In this document: piece after piece, positions 53,588-63,749 of the stretch
Layout of the letters: each line of letters opens with the position of its first letter
Position numbering within the stretch: position 1 is the stretch's first letter
Assembly: GCF_000236805.1 (NCBI RefSeq)
Contig: NZ_AGFX01000012.1
Coordinates: 372,001 to 436,000 of the forward strand
Source of the DNA: Paenibacillus peoriae KCTC 3763
GTDB lineage: Bacteria; Bacillota; Bacilli; Paenibacillales; Paenibacillaceae
Direction: 5' to 3'
Length of the DNA: 64,000 nucleotides
Position numbers and translations under genes: made by a program
Notes under the pieces: model-generated
Database searches by the model: none
What the model was told of the DNA's origin: nothing
What the model saw: the letters and a program-made list of their open reading frames with translations, nothing else

Positions 53588-53670
53588 AACGTATACACCT
53601 CACTTTGCGGAAATAAAATGACTGGCATCCCAAGAATTACAGTCATTAGTATTTACTCGCACGAAGATGT

Positions 53671-54771
53671 TTATTCGCCGTTCGTAGTTGTAGAGTCTGT
53701 ACCGCTTTGCGCAGAATCCGTATTACTGCCTGTCGTCGAATCTGTAGGTGAACCCGTCACCCCGGCACTTGTTCCGGTAGAAGAAGGTTCTCCTTGCTGT
53801 ATCAGTACACGAGTAGTCGATTTGTTATCGGTTATCGGCTGGCCAGCTACAGAAATGTCTGTGGCAGAAGATCGTCCTGATTTGATATATAAACCTTCCG
53901 GACCAATATCAAAGGACATGGCATCCCCGCTTTTAGTCATACCATAGCTCAGCTTTTCACCACGGGAGTTTTGTCCCTTGTACACCTCAAGCCAGCTTTC
54001 GCCCGTTGCTTTAATATCAACCTTGACCGTGGACCCAGTTGAACTGGAGACTTTGAAAATCGTCGTTTTGCCTTGCTTGCCGTCCTGTGCCACAGTTACA
54101 CCTTGTTGTGGCGCAGTTGTATTCGGCTGCTGGCTATTGTCAGGTGAAGTTCCATCAGGAGTAACTGTTCCCGTACCACCTGGCTGAGTCTGTCCCGTTT
54201 GTCCTGTATCAGTGGTGGTTTGCCCGCCACCACCGTTAGGAGTCGTCGTTTGACTATTATTATCCGGTTGGGCTGTTGTTGTGCCCTGCGGTTGCGTCGT
54301 GGTTCCGCCCTTCGTAGTATCAGGAGCAGACGAGCTTGGTGTTGTGACTGGTGGTGTGTTTTCTGCTGTTTTTGGAGCTGAATGATTGTTGCTCACCCAA
54401 TAAGCATAAATAACCCCAACAATGAGAACTAGAAAAAGCCACATTAACGCGGTAGGCAACCATTTAAGATTCCCAATTGTAGCGGGACGGCTAGAGCGTT
54501 TCTGTGTGACAGGCTCCATAACCGCTTCCGGTTCAGGTTCAGGTACATTGCTTTGATGTCCTTCCAAAATCTCATCGGGATTTAAACCGACCGTTTCGGC
54601 GTATGTTTTAATAAAAGCTCTGACATAAAAGCTTCCCGGCAGCACTTTGTAATCGCCCGTCTCAATGGCTTCCAGATAACGTTTGCGTATCTTCGTCATT
54701 TCCTGAACATCGTCAAGGCTCAATCCTTTTTGCAGCCGGGCCTCCTTTAATTGCTGACCCAGTTCTGACAT
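53671..54771 (-). CDS. rodZ: RodZ/YmfM-like cell-shape protein
   Basis: 366 residues. N-terminal HTH_25 domain (LGQQLKEARLQKGLSLDDVQEMTKI), one membrane helix near 107-128 (PTALMWLFLVLIVGVIYAY), a long Thr/Gln/Pro/Gly-rich linker (about 135-225), then a DUF4115 beta domain and a second Ser/Thr-rich tail. RodZ links MreB filaments to the wall-synthesis machinery. The low-complexity linker and tail are longer than in Bacillus YmfM. Confidence 0.88.
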   Translation of the reverse strand: MSELGQQLKEARLQKGLSLDDVQEMTKIRKRYLEAIETGDYKVLPGSFYVRAFIKTYAETVGLNPDEILEGHQSNVPEPEPEAVMEPVTQKRSSRPATIGNLKWLPTALMWLFLVLIVGVIYAYWVSNNHSAPKTAENTPPVTTPSSSAPDTTKGGTTTQPQGTTTAQPDNNSQTTTPNGGGGQTTTDTGQTGQTQPGGTGTVTPDGTSPDNSQQPNTTAPQQGVTVAQDGKQGKTTIFKVSSSTGSTVKVDIKATGESWLEVYKGQNSRGEKLSYGMTKSGDAMSFDIGPEGLYIKSGRSSATDISVAGQPITDNKSTTRVLIQQGEPSSTGTSAGVTGSPTDSTTGSNTDSAQSGTDSTTTNGE

Positions 54772-54801
54772 GTCATCATCTCCTTGTATAATTACGCTTA
54801 T

Positions 54802-55575
54802 TTAAAGCTCTTCTGTATAACTGGCTGTAAAGGTATCATAGATAATTTCCTCAGCCGGATTATTGCGAAGTTCAATAATGATATTAAAATCGTCAAAGCT
54901 GTATCCCGATTCACGCACAAATACATCAGGATGCTCAATCACTTTGGTGCTCGGCATGCTCATAATTTCCTGAAGCAAGTGATAATGTCTTTCATTTGAT
55001 CGAATTGTACTCACAATCCCGTCAATAATAAACACGTTGTTCGGGTTCATTTCCTCCTCGGAAAGCTGACTACGCACTGTCTGACGCAACAGCGTCGAGG
55101 ATACGAAAGTCCAGCGCTTCATGGCGCATACGCTACTGGCAATAATAGATTCCGTTTTACCAACACGTGGCATTCCGCGAAGGCCAATAACTTGATTACC
55201 TTCCCTCTTTAATACTTCACCCAAAAAATCGACCAGCAACCCAAGCTCATCGCGAGTGAAGCGAAATGTTTTACGATCATCCGAATCCCGGTCAATGTAA
55301 CGACCATGTCTTACTGCCAATATATCGACCAGTCTCGGAGCACGCAAGGCCGTGACTGTAATGTTGCTGGCCTTTTTCAACGTATCTCCGAGAATGCGAA
55401 TTTTCTCATCGTCGTCCGTTTCCAGCAACATTCCCCGTCTTTCGCCTTCAACACCATTAATAGTCAGTATATTAACCCCCAGAACACCAAGCATGGAAGC
55501 AATGTCCCCTAGTAATCCAGGTCGATTTTTATGTATCTTGTACTCCATGTACCACTGTTTCGTTTCCTCCGTCAC
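54802..55575 (-). CDS. ymfK: YmfK family protein (DUF3388)
   Basis: 257 residues. An ACT-like N-terminus (HKNRPGLLGDIASMLGVLGVNILTI) is followed by a P-loop-like GMPRVGKTES and FIIDGIV. Function unknown. Conserved between ymfJ and rodZ in Bacillales. Confidence 0.88.
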   Translation of the reverse strand: MTEETKQWYMEYKIHKNRPGLLGDIASMLGVLGVNILTINGVEGERRGMLLETDDDEKIRILGDTLKKASNITVTALRAPRLVDILAVRHGRYIDRDSDDRKTFRFTRDELGLLVDFLGEVLKREGNQVIGLRGMPRVGKTESIIASSVCAMKRWTFVSSTLLRQTVRSQLSEEEMNPNNVFIIDGIVSTIRSNERHYHLLQEIMSMPSTKVIEHPDVFVRESGYSFDDFNIIIELRNNPAEEIIYDTFTASYTEEL

Positions 55576-55775
55576 GTTAGCACCTCATTCACATTCAAAC
55601 ACGTCAAAAATTCCAAATCAAAGCATTATTGTATCATAAAATAACAGCAATCGACAAAACCAATTATTGAGACCTGAAAGGTCGTATTGAGTTGTATGCT
55701 TCAATAATGATTCAATCACGTTTATGATATATAAATTACAATGGAATTACAAGAACAGGTCTGTAACCATTACAG

Positions 55776-55800
55776 AAAAGCCCCCCAAAAGGGAGCTTTT
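55776..55800 (-). terminator. Terminator after ymfJ
   Basis: AAAAGCTCCC, loop, GGGGGGCTTTT on the minus strand. Confidence 0.75.
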
Positions 55801-55815
55801 CATGTGAATTCCTGC

Positions 55816-56070
55816 TTATGTGCTGCTTTTGGCTAATTTGACCATTAGCCGGGCGATGGTGTGACGCTCACTTTCATCGGCAACTCCCCACAGTTCTTTC
55901 AGTGCACGGTTGGAATGGTTGGCCGGGTCGACCTTTTCATCCAGAAAATCACCGATTTCATAAGCAAGCTCTGAAATGGTATCCTGACTGATGCCCAGCT
56001 TCTCCGCTTGCTCTACACGCTGACCGAGGAACTTTTTCCAAACATCAAAATCCTTAACGACTGTTGACAT
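55816..56070 (-). CDS. ymfJ: YmfJ family protein (DUF3243)
   Basis: 84 residues, all helical (VWKKFLGQRVEQAEKLGIS). Small conserved Bacillales protein of unknown role. A terminator follows, separating it from ymfK. Confidence 0.88.
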   Translation of the reverse strand: MSTVVKDFDVWKKFLGQRVEQAEKLGISQDTISELAYEIGDFLDEKVDPANHSNRALKELWGVADESERHTIARLMVKLAKSST

Positions 56071-56171
56071 GCTTAAATCCTCCTTAGATGATTCAGATTT
56101 AAAATCAACAGTTGTAATATTCTCTTCTCAGACGCTTGCTATACTGGTGGATTCCTCCAAGCACGGTTCCC

Positions 56172-56939
56172 TTAAGTCACCCATCCCCCATTAGGACTTA
56201 TGACCTGACCATTAATATAGCCTGACTCAGGAAGTGCGAGAAAATATACCAGGGACGAAATTTCATCAGGCCGAGCCAATCGCCCGGCTGGAATTGCTTC
56301 TTCCAAACTGGTAATCTCCCCCTCATCCAAATGATCCAGCATCGATGTATCCACTGCGCCCGGGGCTACAGCATTTACTGTCACACCGGAAGGTGCAACC
56401 TCTTGAGCCAGCGCTTTCGTGAAAGCGTTAATGCCTCCTTTGGTAGTGGAGTACAGCACCTCGCATGAAGCACCACATATCCCCCACACGGATGACACAT
56501 TTACAATGCGGCCATAGCGTTGAGAAATCATGTGGGGCATAAAAGCCTGCGAGCACAAAAAGGTTCCCTTAACGTTGACGGCCATCACTTCGTCCCATTC
56601 CTCTTCCGATACATCCGATAGCAGTCCATAATGAGATAATCCAGCATTATTCACTAGAATATCCGGCCTCATTCCGTGATTTTCAAGCTTTTCACGCATA
56701 CGCTCAATCTGCTCCTTGCTGCGCAGATCTGCAGACACGGTCATCACCTTGCCTGAATAAACCATACAACGACGGGCAACTTCATTCGCTTTTTCATGGG
56801 ACTTCATGTAGTGGATGACTACATTCATCCCTACAGATGCAAACCGCTCGGCAATCGCCGCCCCAATCCCCCCACTCGCTCCTGTAATCAACACGGTCGT
56901 ATCGCCAATGGCTTTTAATGCACCATTCTTGGTGGTCAT
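56172..56939 (-). CDS. ymfI: YmfI-type short-chain dehydrogenase (3-oxoacyl-ACP reductase-like)
   Basis: 255 residues from ATG 56939 (MTTKNGALKAIG) after GGGAGAGGG; this overlaps ymfH by none and leaves 20 bp, while ATG 56960 would sit on the ymfH stop. Motifs TGASGGIGAA, NNAGLSHYG, NVSSVWG and YSTTKGG (Tyr-x-x-x-Lys). The fold is that of FabG; its substrate in this cluster is unknown. Confidence 0.88.
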   Translation of the reverse strand: MTTKNGALKAIGDTTVLITGASGGIGAAIAERFASVGMNVVIHYMKSHEKANEVARRCMVYSGKVMTVSADLRSKEQIERMREKLENHGMRPDILVNNAGLSHYGLLSDVSEEEWDEVMAVNVKGTFLCSQAFMPHMISQRYGRIVNVSSVWGICGASCEVLYSTTKGGINAFTKALAQEVAPSGVTVNAVAPGAVDTSMLDHLDEGEITSLEEAIPAGRLARPDEISSLVYFLALPESGYINGQVISPNGGWVT

Positions 56940-56959
56940 CGGTTCCCTCTCCCTGGGCA

Positions 56960-58240
56960 TTACGGACTCACCACCAAAGATACTGCTAATTGATCCCACT
57001 GGATATGATCTTTTAGACGCCGATTTACATCCTCTAGCGTAATACTTTCATAGATCGGCAACAGTTGGAAGAAATCACTGCCCCGAAAGCGATGCCTCGT
57101 AAATTCGTGCGCAATATTTTCGGGTGAGTTGAGGGTACGCAAATAACCGCCGATTTTCTTTTTACGGGCTCTTTCAAAATGCTCTGCTGCAAAGCCCTGC
57201 TTCTGAATAGACTCTACCTCTTCACGTATTCGCGCCAATAATCGATCCGGGTCTTTGGTATCCCCACCGATGGCAGAGAAAGCATACTGTAGTGTAGAGT
57301 TATATTCATGACCAAAACTGTCTGAAATCAAATCCTCATCGTAAAGCTTTTGATACAGCTGTGTGCTGGAACCAAAAAGGAGATCAAGCATCAGCTTGGT
57401 TTCCAGATCATGACGGAGCAATTCATCACCCGTCAGACCTACCTTGGCCTCCTTGAATCCGAACAGCAGCTTCGGCAGGGAAACCGCCAGCTTCACCTCA
57501 CGGCGCGGTTCTGCAACCGTGGCAGGCTCCTCATCAAAAATCCGCTCGATCTCTCCCTGCGGCTTATAGTCCTTTTTCGCCTGATTATTACGCACCAGTT
57601 CTATCACTTCCGCCGGGTCCACCCCGCCGACCACAAAAAGAATCATGTTGCTCGGGTGATAAAAAGCTTCATAGCAGCTATACAGCGTTTCCTTTGTAAT
57701 TGTGCTGATGGATTGAACGGTACCTGCAATATCAATGTGCACCGGATGGACTTTGTATAGCGCTTCAATCAGACCAAAGTAGCTCCGCCAGTCCGGGTTA
57801 TCCCCATACATATTGATTTCCTGACCGATAATGCCTTTTTCCTTCTCTACATTTTCATCCGTAAAGTAAGGATGCTGCACAAAATTTACAAGAGTAGTCA
57901 AGTTTTCCTGAATGCGTTCGGTTGCAGAAAACAGATATACGGTCTGATCAAAGCTCGTAAATGCGTTTGCAGATGCCCCATTCGAAGAAAAGGTAGCAAA
58001 GATATCGCCCTCAGGTTCTTCAAACATTTTATGCTCCAAAAAATGGGCAATACCATCCGGTACCTTGATCGGTTGTTGACCTTCCACACGGAAATGATTA
58101 TCGACTGAGCCATATTTTGTTGCAAATGTGGCGTATGTCTTCTGAAAACCCGGTTTGGGCAACACATAAACGTGCAAGCCGTTATCCATCACTTCATAGT
58201 ACAACGTTTCCTGCACATGCTCATAAACGATGCGCTCCAC
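56960..58240 (-). CDS. ymfH: M16 zinc peptidase YmfH
   Basis: 426 residues. The inverted zinc motif HFLEH with the downstream Glu lies in GIAHFLEHKMFEEPEGD near residue 70, so this is the active partner. M16 enzymes degrade peptides inside a clam-shell dimer. It starts 3 bp after the ymfF stop. Confidence 0.92.
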   Translation of the reverse strand: MERIVYEHVQETLYYEVMDNGLHVYVLPKPGFQKTYATFATKYGSVDNHFRVEGQQPIKVPDGIAHFLEHKMFEEPEGDIFATFSSNGASANAFTSFDQTVYLFSATERIQENLTTLVNFVQHPYFTDENVEKEKGIIGQEINMYGDNPDWRSYFGLIEALYKVHPVHIDIAGTVQSISTITKETLYSCYEAFYHPSNMILFVVGGVDPAEVIELVRNNQAKKDYKPQGEIERIFDEEPATVAEPRREVKLAVSLPKLLFGFKEAKVGLTGDELLRHDLETKLMLDLLFGSSTQLYQKLYDEDLISDSFGHEYNSTLQYAFSAIGGDTKDPDRLLARIREEVESIQKQGFAAEHFERARKKKIGGYLRTLNSPENIAHEFTRHRFRGSDFFQLLPIYESITLEDVNRRLKDHIQWDQLAVSLVVSP

Positions 58241-58243
58241 CCG

Positions 58244-59530
58244 CTATTCCCCCTTCTGGTCTCTCAAGAAATAAATAGTGTCCAGTCGGAACGTCCGGGC
58301 GGCATCCTGAACATCCTGCACCTTGACAGCCTCCACCTGGCTCAGCAGCTCATCTACCGTCCGCTCTTTGCCGGAAAGCTGTCTGTTAAAATCGTAGGCA
58401 ATCATTTCAAAAGCGGAATCCTGCATTTCCTTTAGCAAGTTACGAATCATCGCCTGCGTTTGGCTCATTTCCAGCTCGGTAATCGCTCCATTTTGCGTAT
58501 CTTCCAATTGCTTGCGAATAATAGTGATCGCTTTTTCGTAATTGGGAATTTCAATACCGGATTGAATCGTGCCAATGCCCTTATGACCGTCATACCGCGA
58601 TGAGGCGTAATAGGCCAAGCTTTCCTTCTCACGCACATTGACGAACAGCTTGGAATGCGGGTATCCGCCCAAAATTCCATTGTACATCAGCGCAGAAGCA
58701 TAACGATCATCGCCATACGTAATGGAAGTACGCAGGCCCATATTCAGCTTACCCTGATTCACATCAAGACGCTCTACTATCGTTTGAACATCACGCTCCA
58801 CCGACTTGGGCTGTTCGGGTACATAGCCTGTTTCTGCTGAACGGTTTAACTGAAAATAACGATCAACATACTTCTCAACTTCATCCAGCGTTGTATCCCC
58901 CACAACGTATAAATCCATGCTCGCATGATTTAGCCATTGTCCATAAGCCTGATATAATCCCTGTGCATCTATGCTTTCCAAATCGGAGCGTTGGCCGAGA
59001 GGATGCAGACGATAAGGCTCATCTTTACACATTTCCTCCATGCAGCGCTCTGCGGCATAGCGCATTTTATCGTTAACTATAGATTCCAGTTTCTTTCGTA
59101 CATTTTCTCGTTCCTGCTGAACATATCCAGTTTGAAAAGCACCTTTTTCCAGAGCTGGTTTTGTTAACACTTCTCCGAGAAAAGCAAACGAACGATCCAG
59201 CAAGCTGTCCGAGCTGTTTACAAAGCTGTCATTGATCGTATCCATGCGAAATTGTACGATCTGATAATCTCCACGCTTATAAACATCGAATCCAAAGCCC
59301 GCCCCATACAATTGCTCCAATTGTTCTCTGAATTGTGTCGTCTGCGGATATGATTCTGTACCCCGCCGCAGTACGAATGGTGTCAGTCCCACTCGGGTTA
59401 CGGTTTCCTCTCGTAGCGGAGTACCTACATACAATGATATGGCAAACGTCTTAAAGCGTTTGGTCGGCAGCACATGAATTCTTAATTGCCTGCGCGTGCC
59501 ACGCTCGAAACCTGTTTTGTTCAAGTCCAA
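58244..59530 (-). CDS. ymfF: M16-fold protein YmfF, inactive partner
   Basis: 428 residues of M16 fold (LTPFVLRRGTESYPQTTQFREQLEQLYGAGF). The HxxEH motif is missing at the aligned position, as in Bacillus YmfF, so it should be the non-catalytic subunit paired with YmfH. First gene of the ymf run. Confidence 0.9.
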   Translation of the reverse strand: MDLNKTGFERGTRRQLRIHVLPTKRFKTFAISLYVGTPLREETVTRVGLTPFVLRRGTESYPQTTQFREQLEQLYGAGFGFDVYKRGDYQIVQFRMDTINDSFVNSSDSLLDRSFAFLGEVLTKPALEKGAFQTGYVQQERENVRKKLESIVNDKMRYAAERCMEEMCKDEPYRLHPLGQRSDLESIDAQGLYQAYGQWLNHASMDLYVVGDTTLDEVEKYVDRYFQLNRSAETGYVPEQPKSVERDVQTIVERLDVNQGKLNMGLRTSITYGDDRYASALMYNGILGGYPHSKLFVNVREKESLAYYASSRYDGHKGIGTIQSGIEIPNYEKAITIIRKQLEDTQNGAITELEMSQTQAMIRNLLKEMQDSAFEMIAYDFNRQLSGKERTVDELLSQVEAVKVQDVQDAARTFRLDTIYFLRDQKGE

Positions 59531-59683
59531 AACTCCTTTGTGGCGTCAATTTCGTCCAGCCTTTTGTTAGCATAGACTGTTGTGAATCATTCTTCTGTAA
59601 AGAGGTAAAGTGTACCAATCTTTATTCTAACCATGCAAAAGGCAAGAAGCAACCGGAGACAAGTTTCCGGCTGCTTCGGCGGT

Positions 59684-60535
59684 TTACATGCAGAAAATAT
59701 GCTCACCAATCGTCTTCACCTGCGGACGGCTCCAAATCCATTTGGAGGTGGCTGTTTTCGGATTAAAATAATAGATACAACCTCCGCTTGGGTCCCAGCC
59801 GTTCAATGCCTGGCGCACTGCTTTCTGTGCAGTTTCATTCGGTGTGAGCCAGATTTGACCATCCGCTACAGCTGTAAAGGCTCCGGGTTGAAAAATTACC
59901 CCAGACGGTGTGTTTGGAAAACTGGGGGATTTGACCCGGTTTAAAATGACTGCCGCTACGGCAACCTGACCTTCAAACGGCTCGCCACGGGATTCACCAT
60001 AGACCGCATTGGCCATAATTTTAAGGTCATTTTCAGATAGTCCCATCGTGTTGGCCGATCCCATCGTTTCATCATTTTGATCATTTTGATCATTATTGGC
60101 CGCTGTCTGTCCTTGTGCGGAGGCTTGATTTTTACGATGCAAAGGAGTTTCCGTCGGCTTCCAATGAGGAGTAGCGTTTACCAGCTTCAGCTTTGTTTTC
60201 GCTCCGACCACTCCATCCGGAGTCATGCCAAATTCCTTTTGAAATCCTTTGACAGCCTTTAATGTGCTGCTGCCAAACTGACTGTCCACCTGCGCGCCAA
60301 AGAAGCCCAATAGCTTCAATCGTGATTGTAATTCATATACATCCTGACCGTAAGAACCAAAATTAACCGCCTCTGAGCTAAATGTCGGCTGGGAAGGCTG
60401 CGCCACTTGTACTTTCTGTTGTGTGATCAGCTGTTTTGCTTGCTGCTGTGCAGAGTCAAATTTTAAAAGCCCTGTGTACGTAATAGCCGAGGCTACAAGA
60501 ATACCCGTGCAAATCCAGACCATTGTCTTTTTCAT
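59684..60535 (-). CDS. sleB: SleB-type cell wall hydrolase with peptidoglycan-binding domain
   Basis: 283 residues. A membrane/signal helix (2-25) is followed by a peptidoglycan-binding domain (YGQDVYELQSRLKLLGFF), a low-complexity linker with NDQNDQND and the SleB hydrolase_2 domain (MANAVYGESRGEPFEGQVAVAAVILNRV, catalytic Glu). SleB is a lytic transglycosylase of spore cortex used in germination; the ypeB partner is not next to it, so a vegetative CwlJ/SleB-like role is possible. Confidence 0.87.
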   Translation of the reverse strand: MKKTMVWICTGILVASAITYTGLLKFDSAQQQAKQLITQQKVQVAQPSQPTFSSEAVNFGSYGQDVYELQSRLKLLGFFGAQVDSQFGSSTLKAVKGFQKEFGMTPDGVVGAKTKLKLVNATPHWKPTETPLHRKNQASAQGQTAANNDQNDQNDETMGSANTMGLSENDLKIMANAVYGESRGEPFEGQVAVAAVILNRVKSPSFPNTPSGVIFQPGAFTAVADGQIWLTPNETAQKAVRQALNGWDPSGGCIYYFNPKTATSKWIWSRPQVKTIGEHIFCM

Positions 60536-60665
60536 ATGCTGCGCTCTACCTTTCTTTTGTGGGATTAACAGGATGGCTACGTTTATTATGACAAGCTCCG
60601 CTTGAAGCTATTCACCCTTTTAATCTTCTTTCAGCAGACAGCCGCGGCACCTGAAAAAACAGCAC

Positions 60666-60731
60666 AAAAAAACGCTGTCTGTACGGATGAAGTTGCCATA
60701 TTGAAGCAACCGTCCAAGTGTACAAACAGCG
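60666..60731 (-). terminator. Long-stem terminator after ftsK/spoIIIE
   Basis: CGCTGTTTGTAC and GTACAGACAGCG form the base of a long imperfect hairpin with inner GGTTGC/GCAACT arms, then seven Ts on the minus strand. Confidence 0.8.
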
Positions 60732-60762
60732 ATTTCATGTAGTTCTGGATAAAAGTTATGGA

Positions 60763-63429
60763 TCAGGAGCTAGCTTTATTTTGCTGATATTGCTCCATTG
60801 AGACAAGTACCTCCCGAGGCTTGCTGCCCTCGTAAGGGCCAATCACGCCGCGAGCCTCCATGGAGTCAATCAGTCGGGCAGCACGTGTATAACCGATCCT
60901 CATCCGACGCTGAAGGAGAGATACGGAGGCCTGCTTGGCTTCCAAAATGATGGTAACGGCCTGATCATACAGCTCATCCAGCATTTCATCCGCATCAGCC
61001 GATACCTCTTCCACTTCAGGCACCAGCGTTTCATCATACTGCGCTTCACCCTGTTCACGCACGTAGTTAACGATATTCTCCACTTCCTGATCACTCATAA
61101 ACGCCCCCTGAACGCGAACCGGCTTGGAGGCTCCCATTGGCATGAAGAGCATATCACCACGTCCAAGCAGCTTCTCGGCTCCCCCCATATCCAGTATGGT
61201 ACGGGAATCCACCTGCGAAGAAACACCGAAGGCAATACGTGAAGGAATGTTGGCTTTAATAACTCCGGTGATAACGTCAACCGAAGGTCTCTGCGTAGCA
61301 ATGATCAGATGAATGCCTGCAGCACGCGCCATTTGGGCAAGCCGGGCAATCGCATCCTCCACATCTCCGGCAGCTACCATCATCAGGTCCGCCAGCTCGT
61401 CGACAATAACGACAATATAAGGCAGAAATGCAGCCGGATTGTCTTTCATCAGATTGTTGTAGCCTTCAACATTACGTGTTCCTGATTTGGAAAATAACTC
61501 GTAGCGTTTTTCCATTTCAACAACGATTTTTTTCAAAGCAAGTGAGGCACGCTTCGGATCAGTCACAACTGGAGCCAACAAATGCGGAATTCCGTTGTAC
61601 ACGTTCAACTCCACCATTTTAGGATCGACCATAAGGAATTTGACTTCATCTGGCTTCGCTTTATACAAGATGCTTGTAATAATGCCATTAATACACACCG
61701 ATTTACCCGAGCCCGTTGCTCCGGCTACAAGCAAATGGGGCATCTTGGCTAAATTACCGACAATCGTCTGACCTGCAATATCACGTCCGAATGCAATGGA
61801 TAAATTGGAAGCTGACTCCTGGAAAACGGTTGTCTCCATAACCTCACGCATCGTTACGATGGAAACTTCATTATTCGGAACCTCAATTCCGATAGCAGAT
61901 TTGCCAGGAATCGGAGCCTCCATACGGATATCTTTTGCAGCAAGCGCAAGCGCAATGTCATCCGTCAGGCTCACAATACGGCTGACCTTCACACCAATAT
62001 CCGGCTGAATTTCATAACGCGTTACGGCAGGTCCACGGACAACCTCCAGCACCTTTGCCCGCACACCAAAGCTTTCCAACGTTGCCTCCAGCTTGCGTGC
62101 CGTTTGCATGTAATCCTTTTGCCCCATACCATTGGCCGCGTTTTGCGGTTTGGCAAGCAAACGAAACGACGGAAGCTTATACGGTTTAGGAGGCGGTGGA
62201 GCAGGCATGGCTGCATCGGCACCTTCAGTCTCGGCACCTGTTAATCCGGTTGCAGTCGTCTGAGCTTGTCCTTCAATACCTTCCGTTGTGCTATGAGCCG
62301 CCGATGCATTATCCATATCTGTGTTTACCGCAGCATCCATGAAGTTATCATCCAGCGGCTCATCATAGACAGAATCCGAATGCTCCGCCTCTGCCAAAGA
62401 CTCCTCAGCTTCTGATCTTCTTTCCTCATGCTTCACCTGTTCAAAGAAATCCCGAATAATCGGCGACCTTTTCACCGGAGTTGAAGCTTCCTCCTCAGCG
62501 TGCTCGGCCACATCAGACAGTTCTTCCCCCTGGTCTCCGTTTCTCCACTGGGGTTGTGCGGCCTCAGCATCATATGAAAGCTCATGATCTTCCTCATCCG
62601 TAGGGCCGGAATGCTCTTCCTTGTCCGCTTTATCAGATTTTTTGAGGCCAAACAACTGAAAGAAGATCGGCTGCTTGCGTGCCGGAGGCTGCATTTCTTC
62701 AAAGTCATCATCCATATCCTCCTCATAAGCAGGAATAGGCTCGGACTTGACTTTTCTATTGCCTCTGTCAGATGCCGAAAGTGGAGTCGCTTTACCAATC
62801 CACTTTTTTCGCACGCTTCCCCCTGCTGTCAGTAGTTTGGTCCGTACAATCCGTACCAAATCCACATAAGACAGCTGGGTTAACAGCATGAAGCAAATAA
62901 TAAACATGACAATCATAATCAGCTTGGCTCCTGTAATCCCGAACAGCCACAACAGAACGGTAAGCTGCAATGCGCCAACGTACCCGCCGCTAATATCCTT
63001 GTTCAACATGGAGGTATGACCTACCTTGTCAGGCGACAGCAACTGCTCACGCATATCTATATGTATTTGGCTCATCACTCCGCCCGGTTGAAGCCCGTTA
63101 ATCGGCCCCAAACGCTGCTCCATCGATGAAATAGAACTCATAAGTGTAAAGGCGAATACCAGTAACAGCAATCCCGTTTTACGTGAGTTCCACTGGTTCG
63201 GCCATTTACGATGAATCATCACCATCAGACCGTAATAAATGCCAATCAGAGGGATTGCAAAATAGAATTTTCCCAGTACAAGCCCGAACATCTTGGATAG
63301 CGACCGGCCAACCGCCGCTTCACCCGATAGCGCAATGACCGCCAATGTAATCAGCACAATGCCGTAAATTTCAAATTTTAGAACTCCGCCAAACACAGCC
63401 TTCTTTTTCTTTTTTCTTCTTCTGGACAT
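60763..63429 (-). CDS. spoIIIE: DNA translocase FtsK/SpoIIIE
   Basis: 888 residues. Four membrane helices (about 20-190), an acidic linker, the motor with Walker [10 protein letters not shown] near 570, Walker [12 protein letters not shown] and [10 protein letters not shown], and the C-terminal gamma domain ([24 protein letters not shown]) that reads oriented DNA motifs. It pumps chromosome DNA into the forespore and out of closing septa. It precedes ylzJ and the TepA gene on the same strand, the Bacillus order. Confidence 0.94.
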   Translation of the reverse strand: MSRRRKKKKKAVFGGVLKFEIYGIVLITLAVIALSGEAAVGRSLSKMFGLVLGKFYFAIPLIGIYYGLMVMIHRKWPNQWNSRKTGLLLLVFAFTLMSSISSMEQRLGPINGLQPGGVMSQIHIDMREQLLSPDKVGHTSMLNKDISGGYVGALQLTVLLWLFGITGAKLIMIVMFIICFMLLTQLSYVDLVRIVRTKLLTAGGSVRKKWIGKATPLSASDRGNRKVKSEPIPAYEEDMDDDFEEMQPPARKQPIFFQLFGLKKSDKADKEEHSGPTDEEDHELSYDAEAAQPQWRNGDQGEELSDVAEHAEEEASTPVKRSPIIRDFFEQVKHEERRSEAEESLAEAEHSDSVYDEPLDDNFMDAAVNTDMDNASAAHSTTEGIEGQAQTTATGLTGAETEGADAAMPAPPPPKPYKLPSFRLLAKPQNAANGMGQKDYMQTARKLEATLESFGVRAKVLEVVRGPAVTRYEIQPDIGVKVSRIVSLTDDIALALAAKDIRMEAPIPGKSAIGIEVPNNEVSIVTMREVMETTVFQESASNLSIAFGRDIAGQTIVGNLAKMPHLLVAGATGSGKSVCINGIITSILYKAKPDEVKFLMVDPKMVELNVYNGIPHLLAPVVTDPKRASLALKKIVVEMEKRYELFSKSGTRNVEGYNNLMKDNPAAFLPYIVVIVDELADLMMVAAGDVEDAIARLAQMARAAGIHLIIATQRPSVDVITGVIKANIPSRIAFGVSSQVDSRTILDMGGAEKLLGRGDMLFMPMGASKPVRVQGAFMSDQEVENIVNYVREQGEAQYDETLVPEVEEVSADADEMLDELYDQAVTIILEAKQASVSLLQRRMRIGYTRAARLIDSMEARGVIGPYEGSKPREVLVSMEQYQQNKASS

Positions 63430-63536
63430 ACAAGGTCACCCCCCCAGAAGAATATTATACCACGTCACCGGGTATCCGCACATATGTTCTTTTTCAACAA
63501 TAAACGACCTATTTTCGTGTTATTCGACACCACCTT

Positions 63537-63749
63537 CTACGACCACTCGATGACTTGCCCTGGCTCATAACGCGGATTCAGGTAGGCTTCGAGCGGGCAG
63601 TCCAACAATCGTACAATGATTCCCCGACGACTTTCGAGCTGCTGCACCTGCATAAGCAAACCGTCCACCCGAACCTCTGCAAACCCCTCTGGCTCCTTCC
63701 ACATGCCTTCCCACACCATTTCCATTGGCATTACCGTATATAAGGTCAT
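63537..63749 (-). CDS. ylzJ: YlzJ-like protein
   Basis: 70 residues (TLYTVMPMEMVWEG, then RLLDCPLEAYLNPRYEPGQ) of the YlzJ family, found between tepA and spoIIIE in Bacillales. The ATG overlaps the stop of the upstream gene (ATGA). Function unknown. Confidence 0.88.
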   Translation of the reverse strand: MTLYTVMPMEMVWEGMWKEPEGFAEVRVDGLLMQVQQLESRRGIIVRLLDCPLEAYLNPRYEPGQVIEWS